Positions 1-9,135 are shown, numbered from the stretch's first letter. The stretch is DNA of 64,000 nt from Streptomyces sp. TBY4 (GCF_024213195.1 NZ_JANAVF010000014.1:62001-126000); one strand, 5' to 3'. A program made the numbers and translations. Notes: generated from the letters alone by a model not told the origin.

Positions 1-1049
1 TTGCCCTTTCCGAACAGCTTGCTCTTGGTGCCCGCGGGCAGCACCTTCTTGCCGGCGAATCCGAGCATGGCCGGGACCAGCGTCAGGGCGACGAGGACGG
101 CGATGACCACGGTGCCGGCGGCGGCGAAGCCCATCTTGCTGAGCATGGGGATGTTGACGACGGCCAGGCCCACGAGGGCGATGACCACGGTCAGACCGGC
201 GAAGACGACGGCGGAACCGGCGGTGCCGACGGCCCGGCCGGCGGCCTCGTCGCGCTCACGGCCGTCGGCGAGCTCCGCGCGGTAGCGGGAGACGATGAAG
301 AGGGCGTAGTCGATGCCGACGGCGAGGCCGATCATCATCGCGAGCGTGGAGGTGGTGGAGCCGAGGTCCAGCACGTTGGCGAGCGCGGTGATGGAGGAGA
401 TGCCGATGCCCACGCCGATCAGCGCGGTCAGCAGCGGCAGGCCCGCCGCGATGAGCGAGCCGAAGGTGATGACGAGGACGATCGCGGCGACCATGATGCC
501 GATGATCTCGCCGGAGCCCGTCTCGGGGGCGGCCTGCAGGGCGTCGCCGCCGATCTGGACGTTGAGGCCGTCGGCCTTGGCGGCCGTGGTGGACTCCGTG
601 AGGGCCTCGCGGGTGGCGTCCGTCAGCTCCATGCCGCTGACCTTGTACTTGACGCTCACGTAGGCGGTGGAGCCGTCCTCGCTGATCGCCTGGGCCTCGT
701 ACGGGCTGGTGACCGAGGAGATCTGGTCCTTGCCCGGACCGCCCTTCAGCTCGCTGACGATCTTCTCGACCTGGGGCTTGACGGCCTCCGAGTCGACCTT
801 CTCGCCTGCCGGGGCCTTGATCACGATGCGGGCGGTGGCGCCGTCGGCGGCCATCCCCGGGAAGCGCTGGTCCAGCAGGTCGAAGGCCCGCTGGGCCTCC
901 GTGCCGGGTATGGAGAACGAGCCTGAGGTGGGTGCGGACGCCGATGCCGCGCCGAAGCCGGCGACGAACAGCAGCGCCACCCACACGAGGGCGACGAATC
1001 GGCGGCGCCGGAAGGCGCCCCTGCCGAGTCGGTAGAGGAAGGTGGCCAC
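1..1049 (-). CDS. MMPL family transporter (3' end beyond window)
   Basis: Integral membrane exporter of the MMPL/RND family. The first 349 codons are visible and the gene runs off the left edge. The protein begins with a basic stretch and a transmembrane helix (about residues 17-38). A roughly 150-residue extracytoplasmic domain follows, then a bundle of membrane helices rich in Gly, Ala and Val with the MMPL-type stretch GLAVGIDYALFIVSRYR. The start is GTG at 1049, preceded by GGGAG at 8-10 nt. It lies 147 bp downstream of the tetR gene on the same strand, so it is probably the pump that this TetR controls. MMPL proteins export lipids, polyketides or drugs; the substrate cannot be told from sequence. 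Confidence 0.9.
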   Translation of the reverse strand, partial: MATFLYRLGRGAFRRRRFVALVWVALLFVAGFGAASASAPTSGSFSIPGTEAQRAFDLLDQRFPGMAADGATARIVIKAPAGEKVDSEAVKPQVEKIVSELKGGPGKDQISSVTSPYEAQAISEDGSTAYVSVKYKVSGMELTDATREALTESTTAAKADGLNVQIGGDALQAAPETGSGEIIGIMVAAIVLVITFGSLIAAGLPLLTALIGVGIGISSITALANVLDLGSTTSTLAMMIGLAVGIDYALFIVSRYRAELADGRERDEAAGRAVGTAGSAVVFAGLTVVIALVGLAVVNIPMLSKMGFAAAGTVVIAVLVALTLVPAMLGFAGKKVLPAGTKSKLFGKG

Positions 1050-1196
1050 GTCGGTGGTTCTCCCGTTCGGGTCGTGGGATGGATCAGGGCATGAAATGCC
1101 GTTCCGACGACGAGAGCGGCGTGTCAGGAGCAGGCAGGAAATCGAGCGCGGGGACAGCGCGGGCGGGCGGCTGCGTGGGTGGGCAGCCGGGCAGGT

Positions 1197-1787
1197 TCAG
1201 ACGCCGAGGGCGGGGAAGACCACGGCGTCGATGAAGTCACCGAGGAAGGCCCGGTCGACGGACCGGTCCTCGATGAGCGGCAGCGCGATGAACGCCCCGA
1301 TGAGCATGTGCGGTACGAAGGCCAGGGCCGGACAGTCCGGGGCGATCTCGCCCCGGTCCACCGCTCTTTGCAGCATCACCTGCAGACCGTTGATCTCCGG
1401 ATCGACGAGCAGGTCCCGCAGCGCCTTGTGGAGCTCCGGGCTCTCGTGCACCGCGTGGGTCAGGCCCCGCATCAGCGCGGTGTCCTTCGCCATCTGGGCG
1501 TCGTCGGAGTTCTCGATCATGACCCCGAAGTCCCCGCGGATGCTGCCCGTGTCGATCTCCCGGAGGGAGACCGGCTGGGTGCAGCGCAGGGCCTTCGCGA
1601 CCAGCTCGGGCTTGCTCCCCCACTGGCGGTAGAGGGTGGCCTTGCTGGACTTCGTACGGGCGGCGACCGCGTCCATGGTCAGCGCCTCGTAGCCGACCTC
1701 CCGCAGGAGGTCGAGGACCGCACCGTGCAGTTCGGCTTCCCGTTCGGGGGTGATCCGGCTGCGGCGCGCCATGACCTCTTCGACCAT
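1197..1787 (-). CDS. TetR/AcrR family transcriptional repressor
   Basis: A 196-residue TetR-family regulator. The N-terminal helix-turn-helix reads ALTMDAVAARTKSSKATLYR (about residues 35-54). The remainder is an all-helical ligand-binding domain. The start is ATG 1787 because a perfect AGGAGG (1795-1800) sits 7 nt upstream; longer in-frame starts would run through the operator region. It is first in a probable two-gene operon with the MMPL exporter downstream. Two palindromes between this gene and the tricorn gene (1820-1834 and 1855-1891) are probably its operators, giving autoregulation plus control of the pump. The ligand is unknown. Confidence 0.9.
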   Translation of the reverse strand: MVEEVMARRSRITPEREAELHGAVLDLLREVGYEALTMDAVAARTKSSKATLYRQWGSKPELVAKALRCTQPVSLREIDTGSIRGDFGVMIENSDDAQMAKDTALMRGLTHAVHESPELHKALRDLLVDPEINGLQVMLQRAVDRGEIAPDCPALAFVPHMLIGAFIALPLIEDRSVDRAFLGDFIDAVVFPALGV

Positions 1788-1819
1788 TGCGGTGCCTCCT
1801 CCCGACCTTGCCCAACCGA

Positions 1820-1834
1820 ACGAAACCGTTTCGT
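1820..1834. promoter_or_regulatory. TetR operator candidate O1
   Basis: ACGAAAC-C-GTTTCGT is a perfect 7+1+7 palindrome lying 33 nt upstream of the tetR start. It recurs with one mismatch at 1866-1880. Its position and symmetry fit a TetR dimer site; assignment to this regulator is inference. Confidence 0.65.
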
Positions 1835-1854
1835 ACGGATCGACCATACCTCGG

Positions 1855-1891
1855 GCCCAAGCGAAACGAAACCGTTCCGTTTCGCTTGGGC
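1855..1891. promoter_or_regulatory. TetR operator candidate O2 inside a longer palindrome
   Basis: Arms GCCCAAGCGAAACG (1855-1868) and their exact complement (1878-1891) flank a 9-bp centre. The middle 15 bp (1866-1880) repeats the O1 motif with one change. Centre-to-centre distance to O1 is 46 bp. The site could also affect the plus-strand tricorn gene promoter, since it lies 106 bp before that start. Confidence 0.6.
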
Positions 1892-1996
1892 AGTGGTGTC
1901 GGTCACGCCCCGGCCGCCCGCGGCACTCCGCACGGGAGGCCGCATGGATCACCTGTACGAGTTGCCAGCCCCCCTCCGCGCGGAAAGCATTGGGGG

Positions 1997-4900
1997 GTGA
2001 GTCACGACGCGGCGTACCTCCGGTTCCCCCATCTCCACGACGATCTGCTGTGCTTCGCCACCGAGGACGACCTCTGGGTGGCGCCCCTGGTTCCGCCCGG
2101 AGAGCCCGCCGGCCGGGCCTGGCGGATCACCGTCGACCGGACCCGGGTGGGCCACCCCCGGTTCTCCCCCGACGGCAAGCACATCGCCTTCACCACCTGG
2201 CGCAGCCTCGACCCCGAGATCCACCTCGCCCCCGTCTCGGGCGGCCCGGCGCGCCGGCTCAGCTACTGGGGCTCCACCGACACCCGGGTCTGCGGCTGGA
2301 CCCCGCCCGACAAGGACGGCCGCAGCGACATCCTGGCCGTCTCCTCGCACGGCCAGCCCTTCTCCTACTTCGCCTGGGCGTACACCCTCCCCACCGACGG
2401 CAGCCCCGGCGGCCGGCTCCCCTGGGGACCCGTCTCCGACATCGCCGTCCACGAGGAGGCCCGCGAGGGCGAGGAGCCGGGCGAGCGGCGCACCCTGCTG
2501 CTGACCGGCAAGCCCCCGCACGAGCCCGCCGCGTGGAAGCGCTACCGCGGCGGCGCCACCGGCCGGCTGTGGCTGCACGGAGAGCGGCTGCTGGAGGGCA
2601 TCGAAGGCCACCTGGACTCGCCGATGTTCGTGGACGGCCGGATCGCCTTCCTCTCCGACCACGAGGGCATCGGCAACGTCTACTCCTGCCTGCCCGACGG
2701 CACCGACCTGCGCCGGCACACCGACCACGAGGAGTTCTACGCCCGGCACGCCTCCAGCGACGGCTCCCGCATCGTCTACCAGTGCGCCGGGGACCTCTGG
2801 ATCGTGGAGTCCCTGGCCCCCGGCGCCTCCCCGCGCAAGCTGGAGGTCCGCCTCGGCGGCCCCCGCGCGGGCCGCCGCACCTACCAGGTCCCGGCCGCCA
2901 GCCACGTCGACTCCCTCTCCGTGGACACCACCGGGCGGGCCAGCGCCGTCGTCGTGCGCGGCAGCCTGTACTGGCTCACGCACCGCGACGGCCCCGCCCG
3001 CACCATCGCCGACACCCCGGGCGTACGGGTCCGGCTGCCCGAGATGCTCGGCAGCGGCGGGCAGGTGGCGTACGTGACCGACGCGGAGGGCGAGGACGCG
3101 ATCGAGATCGCCTACCTCCCCCGCGCCTCGGGCGACCGCGAGCCCCGCCGGCTCGCCTCGGGCGCACTGGGCCGCGTACTGGAGCTGCTCTCCGATCCGG
3201 ACGGGGAACGCCTCGCGATCGCCTCCAACGACGGGCGACTGCTCCTCATCGACGCCACCGAGGAGTCCAACGGGGAGGCCAGCGAGCTGATCCGGTCCGA
3301 CAACGGACCCGTCACCGACCTCGCCTTCTCCCCCGACGGCTGCTGGCTGACCTGGTCGCACCCGGGCATCGGCCGCTCGCTGCGCCAGATCAAGATGGCC
3401 AAGATCGCCGGACCCGGCGCCCCCACGATCGTGGACGTCACCAACGGCCGCTTCGAGGACGAGAATCCGGTCTTCACCCGGGACGGCCGCTACCTCGCCT
3501 TCCTCTCCTGGCGCGGTTTCGACCCCGTCTACGACGTCCACACCGGCGACCTGTCCTTCCCCCTGGGCTGCCGCCCCTACCTGGTGCCGCTGTCCTCGGC
3601 CACCCCCTCCCCCTTCGCCTTCTCCCCCGACGGGCGCCCGGCGGCGGGCGGACTCGACCCGGTCGAGGGGGACTCGGAGTCCGGCGACGGCGCGGTCACC
3701 GTGGAGGTCGAGGGGCTGGAGAGCCGGGTGACGCCCTTCCCGGTGTCGGCATCCAAGTACTCGGCCCTGTACCCGGTGAGCGGCGGCGGGCTGGTGTGGC
3801 TGCGCTGGCCGATCTCGGGCGCGCTCGGCGAGACCTTCGCCAACCCGGCCGACGTCAGCGGCAAGCCCACGCTGGAGTACTTCGACCTGACCAAGGCCCG
3901 CAAGACGGAACTGGCCTCCGGACTGGACTGGTTCGCGGTCAGCGGCGACGGCACCCGGCTCGTGGTCAACGAGGACGGGGACCTGCGCGCGGTCCCCGCG
4001 ACCGAATCGGGCGACAGCGACTCCACCGTCTACCTGGACCTGCGGCGCATCCTGCACGAGGTGGACCCGGCCGCCGAGTGGCGCCAGGCCTTCGAGGAGG
4101 CCGGCCGCCTGATCCGCGCCTACTTCTGGGAGCCGGGGATGTGCGGCATCGACTGGGACGGGGTGCTGCGCCAGTACCGCTCCCTGGTCGAACGGGTCGC
4201 CTCCCCCGACGAGTTCGCCGACCTGATGCGCGAGGTCCTCGGCGAGCTCGGCACCTCGCACGCCTACGTCTCCCCGGCCCGCCGCAACGAGGGGCCCCCG
4301 CACTACCAGCGGGCCATCGGCCTGCTCGGCGCCAACCTCTTCCCCCGCGACGGGGCCTGGGTCGTCGGCCGGATCCTGCCCGGCGAGTCCTCCGACTCCA
4401 AGGCCCGCTCCCCGCTCGCGGGCACCGGCATCCGCGAGGGCGCGGTCCTCACCCACGTGGACGGCCGCCCGGTGGACCCGGTCACCGGCCCGTACCCGCT
4501 GATGTCGGCGGCCGGCGGCACCACCGTGGAGCTCACCTTCGAGCCCGCGGAGGGCCAGGGCCGCGCCCGCCGGGTCGCGGTCGTCCCGCTGGTCGACGAC
4601 CGGCCGCTGCGGTACCAGGACTGGGTGGCCAAGCGCCGCGAGGTGGTCCGGGAGGTCAGCGGCGGCAAGTGCGGCTACCTGCACATCCCCGACATGGGCG
4701 GCTCGGGCTGGGCGCAGTTCAACCGCGACCTGCGCGCCGAGATGTCGAAGCCGGCACTGATCGTGGACGTACGCGGCAACGCGGGCGGGCACATCAGCGA
4801 GCTGGTGGTGGAGAAGCTGACCCGCTCCATCCTCGGCTGGGACCTGACCCGCAACGCGCAGCCCGTCTCCTACGCCTCCAACGCGCCCCGGGGCCCGATC

Positions 4901-5293
4901 GTCGCCCTGGCCGACGAGGCGACCTCCTCCGACGGGGACATGATCACGGCGGCCTTCAAGCTGCTGGGACTCGGCCCGGTCGTCGGCCAGCGCACCTGGG
5001 GCGGGGTGGTCGGCATGACCGGCCGGCACACCCTCGGCGACGGCACGGTGATCACGGTGCCGATGAACGCGGCCTGGTTCCCCGAGTACGGCTGGTCCGT
5101 GGAGAACCAGGGCGTGGAGCCCGACCTGCCGATCCTGCGGACCCCCCTCGACTGGGCGGAGGGACGGCACGCCCAGCTGGACGACGCCGTGAACCTGGCG
5201 CTGGAGCTGCTGGAGCAGGACCCGGCCGCGGTACCGCCCGGCTACACGGACGTACCGGACCGGCGCCGGCCGAAGCTGCCGCCGCGGGGGTGA
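1997..5293 (+). CDS. Tricorn protease homologue (S41 family)
   Basis: A 1098-residue cytoplasmic self-compartmentalising peptidase that cuts oligopeptides, probably downstream of the proteasome. The N-terminal half is beta-propeller (repeated FSPDGK, FSPDG and TRDGRYLAF motifs). A helical C1 domain, a PDZ domain (about 760-850) and the S41 catalytic domain follow. Catalytic residues can be placed: Ser754-His755 (GTSHAY), nucleophile Ser978 (SSDGD) and Glu1036 (VENQG). The Ser-to-Glu gap of 58 residues equals that of the Thermoplasma enzyme (965 to 1023, from memory). The start is GTG 1997, chosen because the preceding in-frame sequence contains the TetR operators and is not protein-like. It appears monocistronic. 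Confidence 0.93.
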   Translation: MSHDAAYLRFPHLHDDLLCFATEDDLWVAPLVPPGEPAGRAWRITVDRTRVGHPRFSPDGKHIAFTTWRSLDPEIHLAPVSGGPARRLSYWGSTDTRVCGWTPPDKDGRSDILAVSSHGQPFSYFAWAYTLPTDGSPGGRLPWGPVSDIAVHEEAREGEEPGERRTLLLTGKPPHEPAAWKRYRGGATGRLWLHGERLLEGIEGHLDSPMFVDGRIAFLSDHEGIGNVYSCLPDGTDLRRHTDHEEFYARHASSDGSRIVYQCAGDLWIVESLAPGASPRKLEVRLGGPRAGRRTYQVPAASHVDSLSVDTTGRASAVVVRGSLYWLTHRDGPARTIADTPGVRVRLPEMLGSGGQVAYVTDAEGEDAIEIAYLPRASGDREPRRLASGALGRVLELLSDPDGERLAIASNDGRLLLIDATEESNGEASELIRSDNGPVTDLAFSPDGCWLTWSHPGIGRSLRQIKMAKIAGPGAPTIVDVTNGRFEDENPVFTRDGRYLAFLSWRGFDPVYDVHTGDLSFPLGCRPYLVPLSSATPSPFAFSPDGRPAAGGLDPVEGDSESGDGAVTVEVEGLESRVTPFPVSASKYSALYPVSGGGLVWLRWPISGALGETFANPADVSGKPTLEYFDLTKARKTELASGLDWFAVSGDGTRLVVNEDGDLRAVPATESGDSDSTVYLDLRRILHEVDPAAEWRQAFEEAGRLIRAYFWEPGMCGIDWDGVLRQYRSLVERVASPDEFADLMREVLGELGTSHAYVSPARRNEGPPHYQRAIGLLGANLFPRDGAWVVGRILPGESSDSKARSPLAGTGIREGAVLTHVDGRPVDPVTGPYPLMSAAGGTTVELTFEPAEGQGRARRVAVVPLVDDRPLRYQDWVAKRREVVREVSGGKCGYLHIPDMGGSGWAQFNRDLRAEMSKPALIVDVRGNAGGHISELVVEKLTRSILGWDLTRNAQPVSYASNAPRGPIVALADEATSSDGDMITAAFKLLGLGPVVGQRTWGGVVGMTGRHTLGDGTVITVPMNAAWFPEYGWSVENQGVEPDLPILRTPLDWAEGRHAQLDDAVNLALELLEQDPAAVPPGYTDVPDRRRPKLPPRG

Positions 5294-5305
5294 CCGTAGG
5301 GCATG

Positions 5306-5347
5306 CGTGAGGGGTGCGACCCGGGACGGCGGGTCGCACCCCTCACG
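5306..5347. terminator. Strong bidirectional terminator
   Basis: Perfect 17-bp arms (5306-5322 and 5331-5347) around an 8-nt loop, sitting between two convergent genes that end at 5293 (plus) and 5363 (minus). No T-run follows, as is usual in Streptomyces. Confidence 0.85.
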
Positions 5348-5362
5348 TATTGCTCCGTACCG

Positions 5363-5521
5363 CTACTTGCTGAACTTCTCGTCGAAGGTGTCGCGGGCCT
5401 TGTCCTTGGCCTGGTCGACGGCCTGCGAGGCGCGCTCGGAGACCTCGTCCTGCTTGCCCGAGGCCTTCGCCCTCTCCGCGAGTTCCTTGGCCTTGTCCTG
5501 GAACTGGTCCTTGATACCCAT
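5363..5521 (-). CDS. Small highly charged helical protein
   Basis: A 52-residue protein starting MGIKDQFQDKAKELAE, almost entirely Lys, Glu, Asp, Gln and Ala, and predicted to be helical. An AGGAG lies about 10 nt upstream of ATG 5521. The composition resembles CsbD/LEA-like stress proteins and the short Rv0909/MT0933-type proteins sometimes labelled antitoxins. I cannot choose between these, and there is no toxin gene beside it. It ends at the shared terminator, so it is transcribed alone. Confidence 0.75.
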   Translation of the reverse strand: MGIKDQFQDKAKELAERAKASGKQDEVSERASQAVDQAKDKARDTFDEKFSK

Positions 5522-5599
5522 GTGTCCTCACTCCTGCAACGGTGTTCGGTAAGGGGAACCCGACCAGTCTCACTCAGGAGGACAATCCTCGCATTCCGG

Positions 5600-6484
5600 T
5601 CAGCGGCTCGGACTGCGCTCCTGCTCGTCCGCGGCCCCGCCGGCCCCCACAAGCCCCTTGGAAACACTGGCCAGTCGCGGCTCGAACCGCTTCATCTCGC
5701 GCTGTCCGACTGCCGAGATGATCCCGGGCAGGTACCCGCGGACCCCCTGCATGCCCCGCAGCCACCACTGCGCGTACACGTGCGCGGAGCGCCGCTCGAT
5801 GCCCGCCACGATCCGGTCGACGGCCGGCCCCAGCGGGTAGGTCCGGTTCGACGGCCACGGCAGCCGCTGGCGCAGTTCGCGCATGACCTCGTCCTGGTCG
5901 GCACCGCGCACCATGTCGGTGTCGGTCCAGGACAGGTAGCCGACACCCACCTTGACCCCCTTGTAGCCGACCTCGGAGCGCAGGCAGTGCGCGAAGGCCT
6001 CGACCCCGGACTTGGAGGCGCAGTAGGCGGTCATCATGGGCGCCGGGGTGATCGCCGCGAGGGAGGCGATCTGCAGGAAGTACCCGCGGCTCTCCATCAG
6101 CACGGGCAGGAAGGCCCGGGCGGTGACGGCCCCGCCGATGAGGTTCACCTCGATGACCCGGCGCCAGGCGTCGGGGTCGGAATCGGCGAAGGGCCCGCCG
6201 GAGGCGACGCCGGCGTTGGCGACGACGATGTCCACCTTCCCGAAGCGCTGCTTGACCTCCTGCGCGACCCGGGCCATGGCCTCGTGGTCGGTGACATCGG
6301 CGTACCAGTGGTCGCTGTCGGTGTGCAGCCGCTCGGAGACCTCCTTGAGGGCCTCCGGCTCCAGGCCCACCAGGGCCACCTTCGCACCGCGCGCGGACAG
6401 CTTGCGGGCGAGCAGTTCGCCGACCCCGCGCGCGGCCCCGGTGACGACGGCGACCTGGCCTTCCAGATTCCTGCTGTCACTCAC
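5600..6484 (-). CDS. Short-chain dehydrogenase/reductase
   Basis: A 294-residue NAD(P)-dependent oxidoreductase. It has the cofactor motif TGAARGVG (15-22), NAG (90-92), catalytic Ser141 and Tyr154-x3-Lys158 (YCASK). The C-terminus extends beyond a classical 250-residue SDR and ends in a basic tail. Its ATG overlaps the stop of the upstream hydrolase by 4 bp, making it third in an operon with the flavin monooxygenase and hydrolase. An oxidative pathway for a lipid or ketone-like compound is a reasonable inference: ketone or alcohol oxidation, Baeyer-Villiger insertion, ester hydrolysis. The substrate is not visible. Confidence 0.9.
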   Translation of the reverse strand: MSDSRNLEGQVAVVTGAARGVGELLARKLSARGAKVALVGLEPEALKEVSERLHTDSDHWYADVTDHEAMARVAQEVKQRFGKVDIVVANAGVASGGPFADSDPDAWRRVIEVNLIGGAVTARAFLPVLMESRGYFLQIASLAAITPAPMMTAYCASKSGVEAFAHCLRSEVGYKGVKVGVGYLSWTDTDMVRGADQDEVMRELRQRLPWPSNRTYPLGPAVDRIVAGIERRSAHVYAQWWLRGMQGVRGYLPGIISAVGQREMKRFEPRLASVSKGLVGAGGAADEQERSPSR

Positions 6485-7422
6485 GGCGTCTTCTCCTTAG
6501 CGGGACGGCTGACATCGGAAGAACTGACGTACACCTCGGCGAGCTCGCGCACAGCAGCAGTGACGGCCTCGGGCGCCTCGATGGGGCTCATATGACCCAC
6601 CCCCGTCAGCTCGGTGAGGCCCACGCAGTTCGGCAGCGCGGCCGCCAGCCCCCTGGCGTGCACGATCGGCGTCAGCCGGTCGCTCTTGCCGCCGATGACG
6701 GCGGTGGGCACGGTGAGCGCGGCGAGCTGCGCGTCGAGATCAAGGGAGGCCAGCACCGCGGACCAGGCGTGCCGCACCCGGGTGGGGCAGGCGTGCACGA
6801 TCCGCGCACAGGCCTCGACCTTGTCGGGCGCGGAACCGGGCCCCATCGTGGCGTACTTCAGCACCTTGCGGGCGACGGGGGTGACGGGCCCGAGCGGGGC
6901 CCGCGATCCCAGGACCGCCCCGGTGATACGGGTCCTCGCGCGGCCGGCGCGCCACGGCAGGACCTGCGCCTCCTCGACCAGCCGGCCGCTGCCGGTGCTG
7001 CACAGCAGCGCTGCGGCGACGTGCTCGGCGAACTCCGGCCGGCCGGCGGCGGCCATGACCGTCATCCCGCCCATGGAGTGGCCTGCGACGACGGCCTGCT
7101 CGCCGGGGGCGAGGGTGGCCCCCAGGACCGCGACCAGGTCGTCGGCGAGGGCCCCGGTGCCGTAGCCGGTCCCGGCGGGGCTGCGACCGTGTCCGCGCTG
7201 GTCATAGGCGATGACCCGGTGCCCACTGGCCAGGGCCCGTATCTGCGCGGCCCAGAAGGCGGTGGAACAGGTCCACCCGTGCGCGAGCACCACGGCCGGC
7301 GCCCCGTCCTCCCCGTGCACCTCGACGTGCAGCCGCGCCCCGTCGGCAGAGACGGCAACCACCTCCCGCCGAGCAACGGGCGGCGCATACGGCCCCCCGG
7401 TCACATGCGTCAGCCGACTCAC
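6481..7422 (-). CDS. Alpha/beta hydrolase
   Basis: A 313-residue alpha/beta-fold hydrolase with the oxyanion motif HGW (48-50), YDQRGHGRS, nucleophile elbow GHSMGG (Ser116) and a C-terminal GVGHMSP with the catalytic His. No signal peptide. The start codon overlaps the monooxygenase stop and its own stop overlaps the SDR start, so translation of the three genes is coupled. It probably hydrolyses an ester or lactone produced by the neighbouring monooxygenase (inference from order). Confidence 0.9.
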   Translation of the reverse strand: MSRLTHVTGGPYAPPVARREVVAVSADGARLHVEVHGEDGAPAVVLAHGWTCSTAFWAAQIRALASGHRVIAYDQRGHGRSPAGTGYGTGALADDLVAVLGATLAPGEQAVVAGHSMGGMTVMAAAGRPEFAEHVAAALLCSTGSGRLVEEAQVLPWRAGRARTRITGAVLGSRAPLGPVTPVARKVLKYATMGPGSAPDKVEACARIVHACPTRVRHAWSAVLASLDLDAQLAALTVPTAVIGGKSDRLTPIVHARGLAAALPNCVGLTELTGVGHMSPIEAPEAVTAAVRELAEVYVSSSDVSRPAKEKTP

Positions 7423-9002
7423 GCGGCCCCCTCCTGCGCGACGGACCCAGCCCCGCCAACCCCAGCCTCGCCGGCGTTTGAGGCGCCGCCGGAGGCAACT
7501 CCAGCCACCCGCTCACGCTCCTGGGGGCGTACGACCTCGTACTCCCCCAAATCAACGCCCAGCGTCTCCTTGCGGAACTCCCCCGTCGTCCCCGGCCACA
7601 CCGTGGTGTTGCGCCCCTGCGCGTCCAGGTACCAGCTGGTGCAGCCCCCCGTGTTCCACACGGTCCGCTCCATCCGGGTCTGCACCCGCCGGTTCCACGC
7701 GTTGACCGCGGACGGCCGCGCGGCCAGCGCGACCTTCCCGCCCAGCACCCCCAGCTGCCGCATGTAGTCCGCCATGTAGTTCAGCTGCGACTCGATCATC
7801 AGGATCATCGAGCTGTTCCCCAGCCCGGTGTTCGGCCCGATGATCGTCATCCAGTTCGGAAACCCCGCAGCCGTCGCCCCGCGCAGCGACTGCATCCCGT
7901 CCTTCCACACCTCCGCGAGGGTCTTGCCCTCCGCGCCCACCACGCGGTCGGCGATCGGCATGTCCGTGACGTGGAAGCCGGTGCCGAAGACGATCGCGTC
8001 CACCTCGGTCTCGGTCCCGTCGGCAGCCACCAGCACCGAGCCGCGGATCTCCTTCAGCCCGGAGGCGACGAGGTCCACGTTGGGCCGGGCCAGCGCCGGG
8101 TAGTACTCGCTCGACAGCAGGATCCGCTTGCAGCCGATGCGGTACGAGGGCGTCAGCTTGGCCCGCAGCTCCGGGTCCTTGATCGAGCGCGCCATGTTCG
8201 CCTTCGCGAGCGACTCGATCAGCCCGAGCTGGTTCGGCCGCTTGGTGAAGGCGCTGACCTGCAGTTCCCTGATCCCCCACAGCAGCCCCCGCCGCGCCGC
8301 CCGGGTGAAGGGGAGCTGGCGGTGCAGCCAGCGCTCCACGGAGGTGATCGCCCGGTCGGTGCGCGGCATCACCCACGGCGGGGTGCGCTGGAAGAGCGTG
8401 AGCCGCTCCACCTCGGGGGCGATGGCGGGCACGATCTGGATGGCGGAGGCGCCCGTACCGATCATGGCGACGCGCTTGCCGCGCAGGTCGTAGTCGTGGT
8501 CCCAGCGGGCCGAGTGGAAGACCTTGCCGGGGAAGCCGGCGAGCCCGGGGATCTCCGGCATCTTCGGGTCGGACAGCGGCCCGGTGGCGGAGACGACCAC
8601 ATCGGCGGTGAAGTCCCCGCCCGCGGTCTCGATCTCCCACCGCATCCCCTCCGCGTCCCACCGCATCATCCGGACCTCGTGGTTCAGCCGGATGTGGCGG
8701 CGCAGCCCGAAGGTGTCGGCCACGTGCTCCAGGTACTCCCGGATCGCGGGCTGCCCGGAGAAGGTGCGGGGCCAGTCCGGATTGGGGGCGAAGGAGAAGG
8801 AGTACAGATGGGAGGGCACGTCGCAGGCGCACCCGAGGTAGTTGTTGTCCCGCCAGGTGCCGCCGACGGAGCCGGCGCGCTCCAGGACGACGAAGTCCGT
8901 GATCCCCTCGCGCCGCAGCCGCACCGCGGCGCCCAGCCCGCCGAACCCGGACCCGATCACCGCCACGCGTACGTGCTCGCGCCCGTCCATGCCACCGCCC
9001 AT
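7419..9002 (-). CDS. FAD-dependent (Baeyer-Villiger-type) monooxygenase
   Basis: A class B flavoprotein monooxygenase of about 527 residues. It has an N-terminal FAD motif (VIGSGFGGLG), GGTWRDNNYLGCACD, a Baeyer-Villiger-like fingerprint FPGKVFHSARW and a second Rossmann motif GTGASAIQ. The start at 9002 is preferred over the upstream in-frame one at 9095, because that stretch has poor codon bias and would cross the divergent promoter region; 8990 is also possible. The last roughly 35 residues are Ala/Gly/Ser-rich, and the DNA there (7462-7486) is a copy of the dispersed repeat, so the C-terminus looks secondarily extended. It is first in a coupled three-gene operon facing a MerR regulator. 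Confidence 0.88.
   Translation of the reverse strand: MGGGMDGREHVRVAVIGSGFGGLGAAVRLRREGITDFVVLERAGSVGGTWRDNNYLGCACDVPSHLYSFSFAPNPDWPRTFSGQPAIREYLEHVADTFGLRRHIRLNHEVRMMRWDAEGMRWEIETAGGDFTADVVVSATGPLSDPKMPEIPGLAGFPGKVFHSARWDHDYDLRGKRVAMIGTGASAIQIVPAIAPEVERLTLFQRTPPWVMPRTDRAITSVERWLHRQLPFTRAARRGLLWGIRELQVSAFTKRPNQLGLIESLAKANMARSIKDPELRAKLTPSYRIGCKRILLSSEYYPALARPNVDLVASGLKEIRGSVLVAADGTETEVDAIVFGTGFHVTDMPIADRVVGAEGKTLAEVWKDGMQSLRGATAAGFPNWMTIIGPNTGLGNSSMILMIESQLNYMADYMRQLGVLGGKVALAARPSAVNAWNRRVQTRMERTVWNTGGCTSWYLDAQGRNTTVWPGTTGEFRKETLGVDLGEYEVVRPQERERVAGVASGGASNAGEAGVGGAGSVAQEGAA
7462..7486 (+). repeat. Dispersed repeat, partial copy inside a coding region
   Basis: CCAGCCTCGCCGGCGTTTGAGG matches the head of the dispersed repeat at 38875, 38959, 45740 and 58443. 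A shorter partial copy (CCAGCCCCGCC) sits just before it. It lies in the last 25 codons of the monooxygenase gene, and the hairpin half is missing. Confidence 0.6.
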
Positions 9003-9135
9003 GCCAGCCACCTTCGGATGCCGATGCCAACGCCCATTCAGATGCTGCCAGCAATCACTGGCACAATCGGGAGAGTAGAGCAGCCCCGTACTCATGGGTA
9101 GGGGTCGCGCCGGGAAAGTTACCCGGAGTACGCCC

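Noticed and set aside
1949..5170. Minus-strand open frame of 1073 codons opposite the tricorn gene
   Set aside because: Low-complexity Gly/Val/Gln/His product. The plus strand has an intact tricorn protease with catalytic residues and correct codon bias.
5363..5521. Toxin-antitoxin antitoxin call for the 52-residue protein
   Set aside because: Only composition supports it; there is no partner toxin gene and the gene is transcribed alone.
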